Below are positions 1 to 22,075 of a stretch of DNA of 60,000 nt, one piece after another. The notes under the pieces are model-generated. The model was not told where the DNA came from, did not search any database, and was given only the letters and a program-made list of their open reading frames with translations. A program made the translations under genes and the position numbers. Position 1 is the stretch's first letter. Each line of letters begins with the position of its first letter. The stretch is taken from assembly GCA_903813345.2 (NCBI GenBank), contig CAIIXF020000007.1:24169564-24229563 (forward strand), written 5' to 3'. Origin of the DNA: Owenia fusiformis. Taxonomy: Eukaryota; Annelida; Polychaeta; Sabellida; Oweniidae.

Positions 1-11080
<11,080 letters not shown>

Positions 11081-11422
11081 TAGATGGCGCTTTCAAATTT
11101 CCGCAAACAGAAATACTGACATTGTATATACAATATGATACTGCAATACAACTAGCCTCAAAAGGCACCGTGGAGGATAAGGGACTCATGTATACAAGGA
11201 TAAAACACCTCATCATTGAAATGCCTGTCTTTCCAAGTCTGTCAGCCTGATATTAATATTTTCCTTACATTTCAAAAATTGGATATTTTATTTTTGGAAT
11301 TTGAATTTTATAATGTCATACTTTTTTTTACATTGAAAAAAGCTCAGCCAAGAGCTCTGAGAGTGTAATAATTATTATTATTAGATATTGTAATCAATAT
11401 TGTAAAATCATATTATTAGGTG

Positions 11423-11428
11423 AATAAA
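11423..11428 (+). promoter_or_regulatory. poly(A) signal AATAAA for SMARCD
   Basis: Canonical AATAAA about 340 bases after the SMARCD stop codon in AT-rich sequence. It is the first good signal I see downstream, so it is the likely end of the 3' UTR. Confidence 0.5.
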
Positions 11429-12360
11429 CATGTGAAGAAAACATATTCAAGTATTTGATGTCAGTTCAAAGTTGGCTGTGTCTGATGTTAACCAAAACTT
11501 TATATCGTTAAAATGACCTGACATCAATTTGAATTCCCTGCGATGTCACATGGTTCTTTTACTTGTATAACACTCTTTGAACATCTGCTGAAACGTGAAG
11601 TACATTATATTGCTGAACCAATTACCAGGTTAGGTCTCGATTTTAAAGGCTAATGCATTATGGGTATAGGACCTCTACTTTAAAAGATATTTTTTATAAT
11701 GTTGCCTTGTCATGAGTGTAGATTTTGCCACTTGCCTGGTTGTTTCTTTTATGAAATGTTCAAAATTATGAATGATATGATAAAATATTTTGTTCGGCGA
11801 TATATATGATATGGAGACTGTATATAATTAGGTAAAAATAGAAGCCTTAACAACCGACATTGTACATTGCCCTTTTCTGTTACTCATCGGTTCTTGACCG
11901 ACATTCTAAATTTAGTGCACTGTCAATGTGATTCATATTGCAGAGGAGCATACAGCCTCAAGAAATGCCAGATTTTGTGGAGACCTTCAATTCATATAAA
12001 TGGTCCAAACACCTATTTGATCTTATTTTCTTGCAGAAACACACTAGACTGTAAATGTCAAGAACTGGGGCTGTCGAGAATTGAGACTGTTACCAGATTA
12101 ATGACCTATTTGATATGATAAGAACATTTCCTCTTCACATTAATGTAGAATGAAAGTTAATCATTAGTAAATCTACAAGTATTAATGAATGGTACTTGTA
12201 GTGTTTGTCAAGGTCTCCCAATGAGGGTTTGAAAATAAGGTTGCAAACTTGTGTCATATCCTAGGGTTGCTTGCATAAATACATGTCAAAGTTTCAAAAC
12301 TTTATGTTATTCTACATTTGATAACATTAGTGGTTTACATACAAAATTGATTTATTATTT
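11429..12360. other. Intergenic, no gene seen
   Basis: AT-rich sequence after the SMARCD poly(A) signal. One 83-codon open frame (11867-12118) has no recognisable features. I see no RNA gene or mobile element. Confidence 0.5.
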
Positions 12361-12365
12361 CTTGT

Positions 12366-12640
12366 GTAACATCATTTCCCATTTGTCATTCTGTTGCGCT
12401 GTTGTGTAACGTCATTACCCCTTTGTCATTCTGTTGCGCTGTTGTGTAACGTCATTACCCCTTTGTCATTCTGTTGCGCTGTTGTGTAACGTCATTACCC
12501 CTTTGTCATTCTGTTGCGCTGTTGTGTAACGTCATTACCCCTTTGTCATTCTGTTGCGCTGTTGTGTAACGTCATTACCTCTTTGTCATTCTGTTGCCCT
12601 CGTGTGTAACGTCATATTCTCTTTTTCATTCTGTTGCCCT
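12366..12640. repeat. 40-bp tandem array between two convergent genes
   Basis: The unit contains CTTTGTCATTCTGTTGCGCT, then GTTGTGTAACGTCATTACCC. It is nearly perfect for about six copies, then decays through variants (GTGTAACGTC, GTTGCCCTC) to about 12850. It lies between the 3' ends of SMARCD and the alkylsulfatase gene and makes spurious open frames. Confidence 0.9.
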
Positions 12641-12876
12641 CTTTCCTTGTGTAACGTCATTTCCCCTTTGTTATTTTGTTGCCCTCTTTCCTTCAGTTAC
12701 ACCCGTTCCTCTTTTTATTGTATTGTTCTCAAATTCAACACTTTCCCATTTGTCATTCGTTTGCTCGATTTTCTTGTGTAACGTCCTCTCCCCTTCCTCG
12801 GTAGCACCCTGTTTTTCATTCTTTTGCCCTCATTCATCAGTTACACGACATACACAATTAGAAATACTGAAACATG

Positions 12877-12882
12877 TTTATT
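12877..12882 (-). promoter_or_regulatory. poly(A) signal AATAAA for the alkylsulfatase gene
   Basis: TTTATT on the + strand (AATAAA on the - strand) lies only 25 bases beyond the stop codon. This implies a very short 3' UTR. Confidence 0.55.
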
Positions 12883-12907
12883 TTACATTTAAAGTACGCT
12901 GGTGTGA

Positions 12908-15900
12908 TTATTCAATATCGAAATAATTCATAAATTTTCTAAATGCTAAGATTCCACCTTCAACCGTCATGTCACCTTTTGCATATGCTACTCCTGGTGA
13001 CCGTTCTTTGGCTGCAAACTCTCTATATATTTGTTCGTCCATTGTGGCTTTTATATCCCAACCGTCCACTTCATAATCCGTTACCTCTAATACACAGTTT
13101 CGTAAATGTAAACTAAATGTTGTATTGGTATCAGGAAAATGTAAAACTAATGTCTGATTCACTCCAATTGCATCTTCTGCTTTAAGTCTTCTTGATAATG
13201 CGTCCATGATGTAATTGACTGGAATGATTTTGACTAAACTTGATCTTTGTACTGGATTGGGTGCTATAGTCGGGATCTCCCCGCTACGTTCCAAAGCCCT
13301 GGTCAAGTAATAGTTCCTAGCGTTTGGGCTAGTCTGGCGTACGCCTAGACCTTGTAAGGCTTTGATGTTGATCTCTTGTGCTTTAGCGTTACTTGCGTCT
13401 GTTATGAGGACACTAGATGACAATTCTAGGGCCCATTGTAGATCGTCTTCCTGGAATGCTTCCATTGCAGCAGCTACCGCAGCGTCAGTTCCTCCTGCTA
13501 GTTTCACTATACGAGAAGCTTTATCGCGTGGGGATAGGGGATTCAGGTCAACTGGATCGCCACTAAACCAGCCAATATATGAATCAAACACACCTCGAAC
13601 GCTCCATGCCACTGTACCGTAAAACTCCTGGAGGAATGGGTTAAATGCTAAATTGTCCGGTAAGTGTACCCTTTCTACGATTTCATCAGGGTAAAGACCT
13701 TTATTTATCCAACGAACGGTTTGATCATGGACGAATTGAATAGCATCGCGGTAGTCTGTGAATATCTTGAAAATAAATTCCACGCCCTCTAATGGTTTGG
13801 TGTGACTCGGTACAAGGAATTGAGGTCTCAAATGGCGCATCTTGTCGATAGAGTTCACCCAATCTATAGTGTTTCTCGGTGGTGTTCCTCTAATGGCGTA
13901 GAGATTGGGGAATGCCTTGTAAATATCGTCAGCCGGGAGAAGTACGCGTTTTTCTGGTATCCACACACAGATCTGGTCGGGAGTTTCTCCCGGCACGTGA
14001 ATTAACCTAAGTGTAAGTCCTGAAACAAATGGATAGACGTTGGTATTTCTTTCCTCATAACCGTAAAAAGACGTATGGTCCCCTTACGTTTTGGACCATA
14101 CTAATAAAATGTAAAGTTGGGCCATATCAACCTCTCCCTAGAGAAATGCAAATCTGGTCCAAAACTGAATTAATAAAACGAATATATGTGTAAGGAACTT
14201 AATTCTTTCACGAGTTGGAAATTACGGCTTTTCCGTTGATCGCATTTATATTGTAAATTCTGAATTAATTTGAAACATTTCAAATCCTGTGCTAAGGACT
14301 GATATGTGAGTTTTAAAACATACCTGCTATAGTGATTGTTTCGTCATTAGACGACATCAAACGATTTGGGAGAACTATACCAAACTCCACACTATGGCCC
14401 AGTCTTGGTCCAATACCCGAGTTCAGATGGCCCCTTCCCTCCAAGAAGACCCCGAATTGGCGCATGGCCCGGATGTAAGTGATATGATTGACGACTGTGA
14501 AGACTCGTTTGAACTGTGTGGGTAATGTGTAGTGGGACCAGATATCTGGCGGATTGGCTGGGTCCTCAATAAATGCCTACAAAGAAACAAAGGAAACAAT
14601 TCCTTCTTTAAACACCAACTCCAGCAATATCAACCCTGCACTACTCCTGTATATACTTTGTTATACTGTATTTGGGAACCATCTTGCTGCTTGTTTACAT
14701 GTAGTTTTTTGGCTCACACAGTGAGCCTATGGGATCGACCAGGCGTCCGTCCGTCCGTCTGTCCGTCATCATTGGCCGCACAAATTAAAACTGCTATTCG
14801 TATTGAGTCATGTTCACATTCATTTTATGCATATCCATAATGCCTGTTTGACCTGTCATCGCCATTTCTCAAGTTCGCCCGGTTTCCGAGAAATTGCCGA
14901 TTTTGACGTCAAAAAGTCAAATTAATTGACTAACTGAACAATTGACTAACTGAAACTGATAGGCAATTTAGCAAATCTGACTTGAGAAACTGAGTACTGA
15001 GTAACTAAAAAACTGACTCGGTCTTAAACTGAATACATAAATTGAGTAATGAATAACTAAGAAACTGAGTAGTAAACGAAGTCCGTCCGTCAACATTGGC
15101 CGCACAAATTAAAACTGCTATTCGGATTGAATCATATCCACATTCATTTTATGCATATCCACTACACTGTGTGAACACAGGACCGTGGGTCCTTTATTTT
15201 ACTTTTAGATGTAGGTCTGAAAATGTAACGATCAAAAAGGATGTCAATTTTTATGAAGGTCTGTCCGGGTGTCTGCTAATACAATGTTCATCTCATATAC
15301 ATGTCATACAATGTACGCTTCGGAAATTACTATCGCACTGGTGATCCGCTCGATTACGCTGGTTACCGAAACGAGTCGTTTCGGTAACAAAATGTCGGAA
15401 CGTTGAAGGTACGATTTTTCTTTTTTCCTTATTTCGCGCGTTGTAGGCAGAATCCCCACGACGTTTTTTTTTCACAAACGTATATCAGTATCATATGTTT
15501 CAGAAAATCCACATGTAAATGCGAAAATTAGCTCAGAAGACAACAGAATCGTCGATATAATTCCTCACTTAAGTTACAGAAACGGTTTGGGTTAAAAGTG
15601 CAGATCTCAACTGTTTTTCGAAATATCGTTTCTGTAACTTAAGTGAGGAATTAAATCGACGATTCTGTTGTCTTCTGAACTATTTGTTCGCAAATATGTA
15701 CATTTTCTTAAACATATGATACTGATACACGTTTGTGTTAAAAATCTTCTGAGAATTCTGCCTTCAACGTGTGAAATAAGGAAAAAAAATCGTACCTTCT
15801 ATGTTCCGACATTTTGTTACCGAAACGGTACCAGCGTAATCGAGTGGATCACCGGTGTATCGGTTAAAAACAAGGTATATTGGCATAGGTCCTAGTTAAT

Positions 15901-17706
15901 CACCCCGTTTACGCTACCCAGTTATCTTACAGTCTTAGATTATTTTAAATTAAGGTAGCTGCCTACACGAAAATACTCATCATGCGAATCTACCTGCATG
16001 TACTCTTTAATAGAAATATGCTTTAATATGTACGGGTATAAACATTAAAAATTATGTCACCTGTTAAACCTTTTATATGTACTGTATTTTATTATATTAT
16101 TTAGGAATAAATTGAAATTGAATGTGAAAATGGGCATTTACCTTTGCTCCACATGTATGATCTGCGTGGTTGTGGGTGTATATCAGAGCTTTGATTGGTT
16201 TATCACTGATCTCTCTGAATGCTTTCAACACGTTTCTACCAGATTCAACTGTCTCCGTGACGTCGACTATGATGAGCCCCTCTGGTGCTTCTAACATGAT
16301 CGAGTTGGCGAGGGCAAACCCTATTGCAACATATACCCCATCGGTCACCTGGAAGTATGACCATCATAATGCCATTCTTGATTTTTGTGAAGTGCACAAT
16401 ATTCCAGATTTAGCTACAAATGTGAAAATGCAGTCCAAATGTAGTACTAGTAGGCCTATACTTCTTTTAGCCTTTTCCATCGCCTAAAAACCGAGGACGT
16501 AAATTATAACGTAATAAAGACTATTGAAGATTTTGAAATATACATCAAAGAGAACCAAAGTATCTTGAAAAATATTGCTTCACACAAATATCTGAATATG
16601 GCGGTCAAAAGAACCTCATGTAACAAACATAAAAACGATTTGGACATATTATGTATTCTAGTTTATGTACCTGATAAGGTCGATTAATAAATAAATAAGG
16701 TCGATTCCATATAAGATAAATTATTTCAGTTATAGCCGAGTCTGTATCTTGGGTTACTTTGTAGATTGGCCCATGGAGATTAAATCCGTCAATTACATGC
16801 CAAAAAAGTTCAACCATAGCGTATTTATATAGCTACACACTATAATCTTTCAAGCAATTGATCTAAAAAATGTAAACTCTGACTTACAATGCAAATGCAT
16901 TTATCGAACTTTTGTAGCCGTTTAAAAGGAAATATATATCTCGGTGTTATACGAGAATTGCAGCAAATCAGCAAATTTTTAGATGTAATGAATTGCCCTC
17001 TCAAATAGTTTGATTTTGAAATTCGTCTATCGCAGACTCTGTCCCTTTGGGTAATAACTGATCTCTTGTCTGTGTACCCCGAGTATCTGAGTACAGGATA
17101 TCTCTAGATTATTAAAACATTTTAAACATTGCTGGTGTATTTAGGCCTTATGTATAGAGGTGTTGGGATAATAATTGCAATTTGGCCCTTGAAAAGTGAA
17201 TTGAGAGCGAGACAGTAATTCACGTGCGTCGAAATATTACACGTTCTCGTACATGTTATGGTTGGCCTATTAGTATAAAGAATGCATGCGTAGTAACCAT
17301 GTTCTCCTAAAAACGATCCCTAATTATACCGGACACGGTGCATCTTCATTCACCAGATGCCACTCGCACCATGTCCATTGACTCGATATGTGTTGCACCA
17401 CTGACACCTGATCACGGGTCTTCATGATACAGTAAGCTTGCTCGAGGTCAGGTTAGAAGTCTAGAACCCCCATTACTGTGGAAATGGAAGATTTATACGG
17501 TGTGGATTTAAAATACTTACTTTTCTAACAATCGGATTGTTGAACTCTTTTGTATGGTTTTTCAGTTTTTCCTCTCCTGGTTTGTTGGACCATTCCTTCA
17601 AGGCATTGGCTCCATCATGCCTACTTTGTCCCACGAACCAAGCTCGTGTTACCATGGCAACTATGACCGCTGTCGTGGATACACCTATTAAAGCTTTCCA
17701 AATCAT
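12908..17706 (-). CDS. Alkylsulfatase, metallo-beta-lactamase fold (SdsA/BDS1 type), complete
   Basis: Zinc hydrolase that cleaves primary alkyl sulfates to alcohol and sulfate; substrate inferred from family. Exons: 17521-17706, 16142-16348, 14324-14576, 12908-14019; all have GT..AG ends and the frame closes at 585 residues. Residues about 5-25 are a hydrophobic N-terminal anchor after MIWK. The zinc motif THNHADH is residues 120-126 and is followed by CGA. Further family blocks are HVPGETPDQ and LPADDIYKAFPNLY, then PSHTKPLEG. The dimerisation region is GWFSGDPVDLNPLSPRDKA through the AAMEAFQEDD block. The C-terminal part resembles the SCP2-like domain of the family. The start is the only ATG that gives this anchor exon. 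Such enzymes are best known in bacteria and yeast. Divergent from TFPT. Confidence 0.9.
14700..15170. repeat. Two copies of a GTCCG-rich dispersed repeat with ACTGA-rich spacer
   Basis: GTCCGTCCGTC followed by ATTGGCCGCACAAATTAAAA and then CTGCTATTCG occurs at about 14750 and again at about 15082. Both are followed by ATTCATTTTATGCATATCCA. Between them lies low-complexity sequence built on AACTGA. In the second intron of the alkylsulfatase gene. Confidence 0.75.
15336..15857. mobile_element. 522-bp foldback element with 5-bp target duplication
   Basis: Nearly the whole length pairs with itself. It begins CACTGGTGATCCGCTCGATT and ends AATCGAGTGGATCACCGGTG. The centre holds TTCCTCACTTAAGTTACAGA and its complement. 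TATCG flanks both ends (15331-15335 and 15858-15862). Arms are over 200 bp with small indels. Intronic in the alkylsulfatase gene, non-coding. Confidence 0.88.
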
Positions 17707-18200
17707 TTTGGACGGCTTATTTTCCCAAACTGCTTGTCACTTGTTTCGAATTTAATGTTGGTCGTTTTCATCAAGTTAATCATTAATCAATTATATATGG
17801 GTTGTAGCATTATAATGCTACGCAACTGGAATGACCGAGCGAATTCCCGATTCTTCAAGGTTGGGGTTTAGAGTTTGAGGTTAAGGGATAGGGTCCGATT
17901 GCGTACCAAAACCAAAACTTGTTACCCTATATGAACCTCTATCCCTGGGCAGCAATCAAAATCTGATCTGTCCAATCAGAGGCTAATGTTTCGGCACACC
18001 CATTTTCCAACTGTTGTCTGTTACCCCTGCGCGAAGAGTCTATAGTTATAAACGAAGTGAAGTACAATTTGTTCAAATGGTATCCAACCGTGTTTATCGG
18101 GGTAGCGGTCCAGGATTTAATCCAGTCGTATTGCAATAGTTCGATCAGCTACCCACATAATTAAACATTAAATCTATGGTATTCAAACGGTTTACACATT
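17707..18200. other. 5' flank of the alkylsulfatase gene
   Basis: Non-coding sequence upstream of the alkylsulfatase start. I see no clear TATA box or CpG-rich promoter. Confidence 0.4.
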
Positions 18201-18720
18201 CACACCGGAATAGCCTGACTACGGCAATTCAGATACCGTTGTCAAAAATGGCGGACATAACCGTCGCTTCAACTGTTTAATCACTTGGTCCTCATTTCAT
18301 GGGATTTTATCGTCACTAATTCTGTGCATGCATTAAGTTCTTGTGATAATGTATTATATGAAATCCCATTTTAGATTAAATTGGGTCGTGAATCGCCACA
18401 ATATAGCGTCTTCGATATCGTTTATGACAACGGAATCTGAATTTGAGTAATTTAGAAAGACAACAGCATATAGTAATTACAGTGTCCGTTGTCCCGTATC
18501 TAATTTTGATCGGTTAAATCAAAGACTTTATTTCGATGGTAGAACATTATTAACTGTACAATGAGTATTTAGACACTCTGATTGATTGTTCTTCCAAAGG
18601 AATGTAGTCTAGGTGCTCTATTAAACATACAGTTCATGAAAACCTAATTGAAGCGACGGTTATGTCCGCCATTTGTGACAGCAGTATCTGACTTTACCGT
18701 TGTCAGGCTATTCCGGGGTG
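18201..18720. mobile_element. 520-bp MITE with about 78-bp inverted repeats
   Basis: The left end is CACACCGGAATAGCCTGAC and continues through ATGGCGGACATAACCGTCGC. The right end is the mirrored CACCCCGGAATAGCCTGACA block. Flanks are ACATT (18196-18200) and ACATA (18721-18725), a possible 5-bp duplication with one change. The CAC start, size and 5-bp duplication resemble the element at 15336. Confidence 0.8.
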
Positions 18721-19162
18721 ACATATTAATCCCAAGATTGCACTTCTGATTTATCAGAGTCTCTCTTATCTAAAGTTTGTGATAGACAATGCCAAGATTG
18801 CAAACTCCAAAGACTTTGATTGAGTCAGATTATTTTAATTCGTCCTTTTCACTGTTTTTGACACGACCAAGTCTTTGATAAGAGTCAGATTGTTTTATTT
18901 GTCCTTTTTTCATAAGCACAGAGTTTGTTCCGGATATTGACACGCACTTCATACTAACAGTCAATACGGTCAATAACTAAGTCTATTTAAACACGTATCT
19001 GGGTCTATAGTACCCCGAACAAGAACCGAGCTAAACTATGGTAATCGTTATAAGTATTATTGTCCCAAAGAGCAAATGTTCGTATGGATATAGAAAAGCC
19101 GTCCGTTCGTCTGTCCGGACGATAACTCAATAAGGGGGGAAACGCTGAATTTTAGACGAATG

Positions 19163-20456
19163 CATACCTGCCAACCTCTCAGAGAAAAAAAACAGGAGTT
19201 TTTTTTTAAAAAAACAGGAGAATCCAGGAGATATTTTGCAAAAAACAGGAGAAAAACAGGAGACTTTTACTGAAAAAACAGGAGAAAACAGGAGACTTCT
19301 TTTAAAAAACAGGAGAAAACAGGAGATTTTCAGTTTAAACAGGAGATTTTCTTTAAAAACAGGAGAAAACAATTTATTTTAAAAGCATGAGAAAACAGAT
19401 TATCTTTAAAAACAGGAGAAAGCAGAAAACTTCAAAGAAAACACATGTTCTTATAAAAAATACTCTATTTATGGCCAGAAAATACTAATGGTGAAAGATA
19501 TGATGGTCAAAAATCACTTGCAATACCGGGTTGCAATCTATAGGCCTACTGCACATGGCTAGGTCCAGGATCAAGGAGGATTGGCTCCCAGAATGCAACA
19601 TCGATACTCTGTCGATATTCTTGATGTCATGATTGCAAAATTCGAATTCAAACAGCCGCTATTTTATTCACTTCAACATTTGTATCGTTAATTTTGGTCT
19701 TATTTTCAAACGAAAATGCAGTTTGAATTCGAATTTTGTAGTCACGACATAGGGAGTATCGGTATCGATGTTGCATCCTGGGAGCCAATCCTCCTTGGTC
19801 CAGGATGGAAAAACCAAAAAGCTTACCGTAAATGTGACTGATAAATCTCAATCTTTGACAAACTTCAATGGTAAAATCATTCAAACTTATTTAACATGAT
19901 TTCTCTTAATGTATATACATGCTTAATCTTGGTAGGCTTACGCAATCGTGCATAAATAGACAAAATTATTCTTACCCCGTTTCACGGACATACTTGCGCA
20001 GATTCTTATCGCCTCCACTCAGGAGATTATCTACGTAATACGCATGCGCTAGGATCGTAATAAAGGATGGATTCGCTCTTACTGATTAAAATTGTTGCGC
20101 GTGCGCTAATTTCCTTGTTGTTGATTGAACATTTATATTAGATTAACTTTGTTTTTCATGATTAGAGGTCGCTGGAGTTAATTGACTTATATAGATACTG
20201 GAGACGATCGATGAGTACTCGGATTCAAGTTAAAAATCGGGAGGAAGAAGGAAAAAACGGGAGGACACAGACAAAATCGGGGGATTTTTACCTAAAACAT
20301 GCGAAGTTTTTTGTAGAAATCGGGGGAAATCGGGAGAAAAAATCGGGAGATGATGAAAAATTACAAAATTAGAAAATCGGGAGATGGCAAAATTGCGCAG
20401 GAGATGGGTTAAAAAAACAGGAATCTCCCGATTTAAATCGGGAGTTGGCAACTGTG
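19163..20456. mobile_element. Element with CATACCTGCCAACC-type ends and 6-bp target duplication, copy A
   Basis: Starts CATACCTGCCAACCTCTC and ends GGGAGTTGGCAACTGTG, an imperfect inverted terminal pair. CGAATG flanks both sides (19157-19162 and 20457-20462). The left subterminal part is a run of AAAAACAGGAG phrases and the right is a run of AATCGGGAG phrases. A separate MITE is nested at 19572. No transposase frame seen, so non-autonomous. Confidence 0.75.
19572..19797. mobile_element. 226-bp MITE nested in copy A, perfect 9-bp target duplication
   Basis: Starts CAAGGAGGATTGGCTCCCAG and ends with its complement (one change). GTCCAGGAT is present on both sides (19563-19571 and 19798-19806). 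A 9-bp duplication fits the Mutator-like superfamily. Relatives occur at 22630 and 23050. Confidence 0.88.
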
Positions 20457-21300
20457 CGAATGCCTGTGGAGCCTAGTAGTTGTGTGATTTATTAAAATAT
20501 TAAAAGAAATACACCCATACGACCCCAAACGTACCCAAATTATGGGTAAAAAGGGAAAACTACAGAATTACATCCATTGTGGAGATTTGATGGGCTTGAA
20601 ATCTATTTAATTTATCGAGAAAATGATTCACTTATCATTGGAGTTAGATTGTCATTCTTTCTGGATTTCTACCCATGAGTGTGTAAAGTATGCATCACGC
20701 CAGTTGACAGTGTTTCTTTGTTCATTGTCTTTAGGGATGTTGTCAAATTATTAAGATTTATTGAGAAATGATTAGTTTCAGGATGGCCCAACCCACTCTC
20801 TCCCCCTGTAATGAAACTTGAGGAAGTATATTTGCCATTCATTTGATTACTTTAAATTACATAACAATCAATTTCACATATAACAAAACTGTCATTTACC
20901 CCCTCCTAACAAAATCAACTACGTCACTCTAATACTGTTGACTTTTGGACACAATTCCTTATTTTTGATATACAGAATAAGCCCACGCATGAAGCTATGC
21001 AGATCTGGACCAAGTAGCATACGAGATTCATCATTATGAAAACCCAAATTGATCTTTGCGATTATTATCAGATTTTACGATTGATTATATACATATATAT
21101 GAAGATATGATAACCAAATATCACGGCCGTATATCGGACAAAATAAATGGCGGCATGGTGCATGGTGAAATAATCGTTTTTCAAGAATTGTTTTTAAACT
21201 TATGCTTTTAAGGAGGGCTCGATACTCGTCAAATAAATTGTAATAACAGAGCGTAAATTGCTGTTTTTTATCTGTCAATTACATAATTACGTTCGTTGCT
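20457..21300. other. Intergenic, no gene seen
   Basis: Ordinary AT-rich sequence between the nested element and the TTGG-rich stretch. Short open frames only, none recognised. Confidence 0.4.
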
Positions 21301-21302
21301 TC

Positions 21303-21420
21303 ATTGATTGCCTGAATGATTGATTGCCTTGCTTTGTTGGTTGGTTGGTTCGGGTAGATCCGTCTGTTGCTTGGTCGGTTGGTTGGTTGCTTGATTGATT
21401 GGATAGCTGGTATGTTGAGT
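21303..21420. repeat. Degenerate TTGG/TTGA microsatellite
   Basis: Runs of TTGGTTGGTTGG, TCGGTTGGTTGG and TTGATTGATTGG with interruptions. Intergenic, about 0.7 kb upstream of TFPT. Confidence 0.75.
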
Positions 21421-21716
21421 GGAAGGTAAGTTTGGTGTTGGTTGATTGACCTTTTAATTCCTTTTTTGGCAGGTAATATAAACGTAAACTGCTTAACTCT
21501 GATAAGGCAGTTGCAGAAAATCAGCGGGAAATCTTATATCTGATTCAATCGGGGATTCAATGTTCACTAGAGACAGGACAATTCACTTGATTTTGCCAAG
21601 ACTTAACTGTTCACAGTAGGTAGGTGTTCACTGTAGGATTGTACTTTAACATGGGAGTCAATGGGAGAACGGGGTTTTGCTGAAAACATCGTTCACTGTT
21701 GAAAAACACAAAGAGC

Positions 21717-21778
21717 ACACGCGTCTCGAACTCGCAACCTCGTGGTTACGGCGCCCAATCGCCTAGCTGTGTGCAAGG
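21717..21778 (-). repeat. tRNA-like segment, possibly the head of a SINE
   Basis: On the - strand it reads GCACACAGCTAGGCGATTGG then GCGCCGTAACCACGAGG and GTTGCGAGTTCGAGACGC, ending GTGTGC. TAGGCGATTGG resembles an A box, GAGTTCGAGAC resembles a B box, and the GCACAC/GTGTGC ends could pair. The A-to-B spacing is shorter than in a true tRNA, so it is unlikely to be a functional tRNA gene. Confidence 0.35.
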
Positions 21779-22075
21779 TGTTCACTAGAGAGATGTGTTC
21801 ACTAACTCGGGTTTGACTAACATGTTACGTTAGTTGAACTCTTTCTTGATTTTATTCCAATATACCCGCTGAATACATTATACCAATGATAGGTCTATTG
21901 ATCTTTGAAAGAAAGAAGGTTTCTCATCGCGATAACCACGCGTTTTTGTCTATTTGTGTTTGTATTTCACGGTTGAAGTACACGGTGGACGAATCTCGAT
22001 CCACCCCGTGATTCTGCCGTAACTAATCCAGATACGTAACTTTTCCAAACAGTGCAGCTAGCTTTGTATATCAAA

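Noticed and set aside
12554-12926. Two overlapping + strand frames rich in CVTS/FPL repeats
   Set aside because: They are translations of the 40-bp tandem array with no start context or splice support.
13362-14005. Open frames on the + strand opposite the alkylsulfatase
   Set aside because: Shadows of the GC-richer last exon of the - strand gene.
19127-20451. Phe/Ser-rich - strand frames
   Set aside because: Translations of the CAGGAG and CGGGAG phrase runs of the element at 19163.
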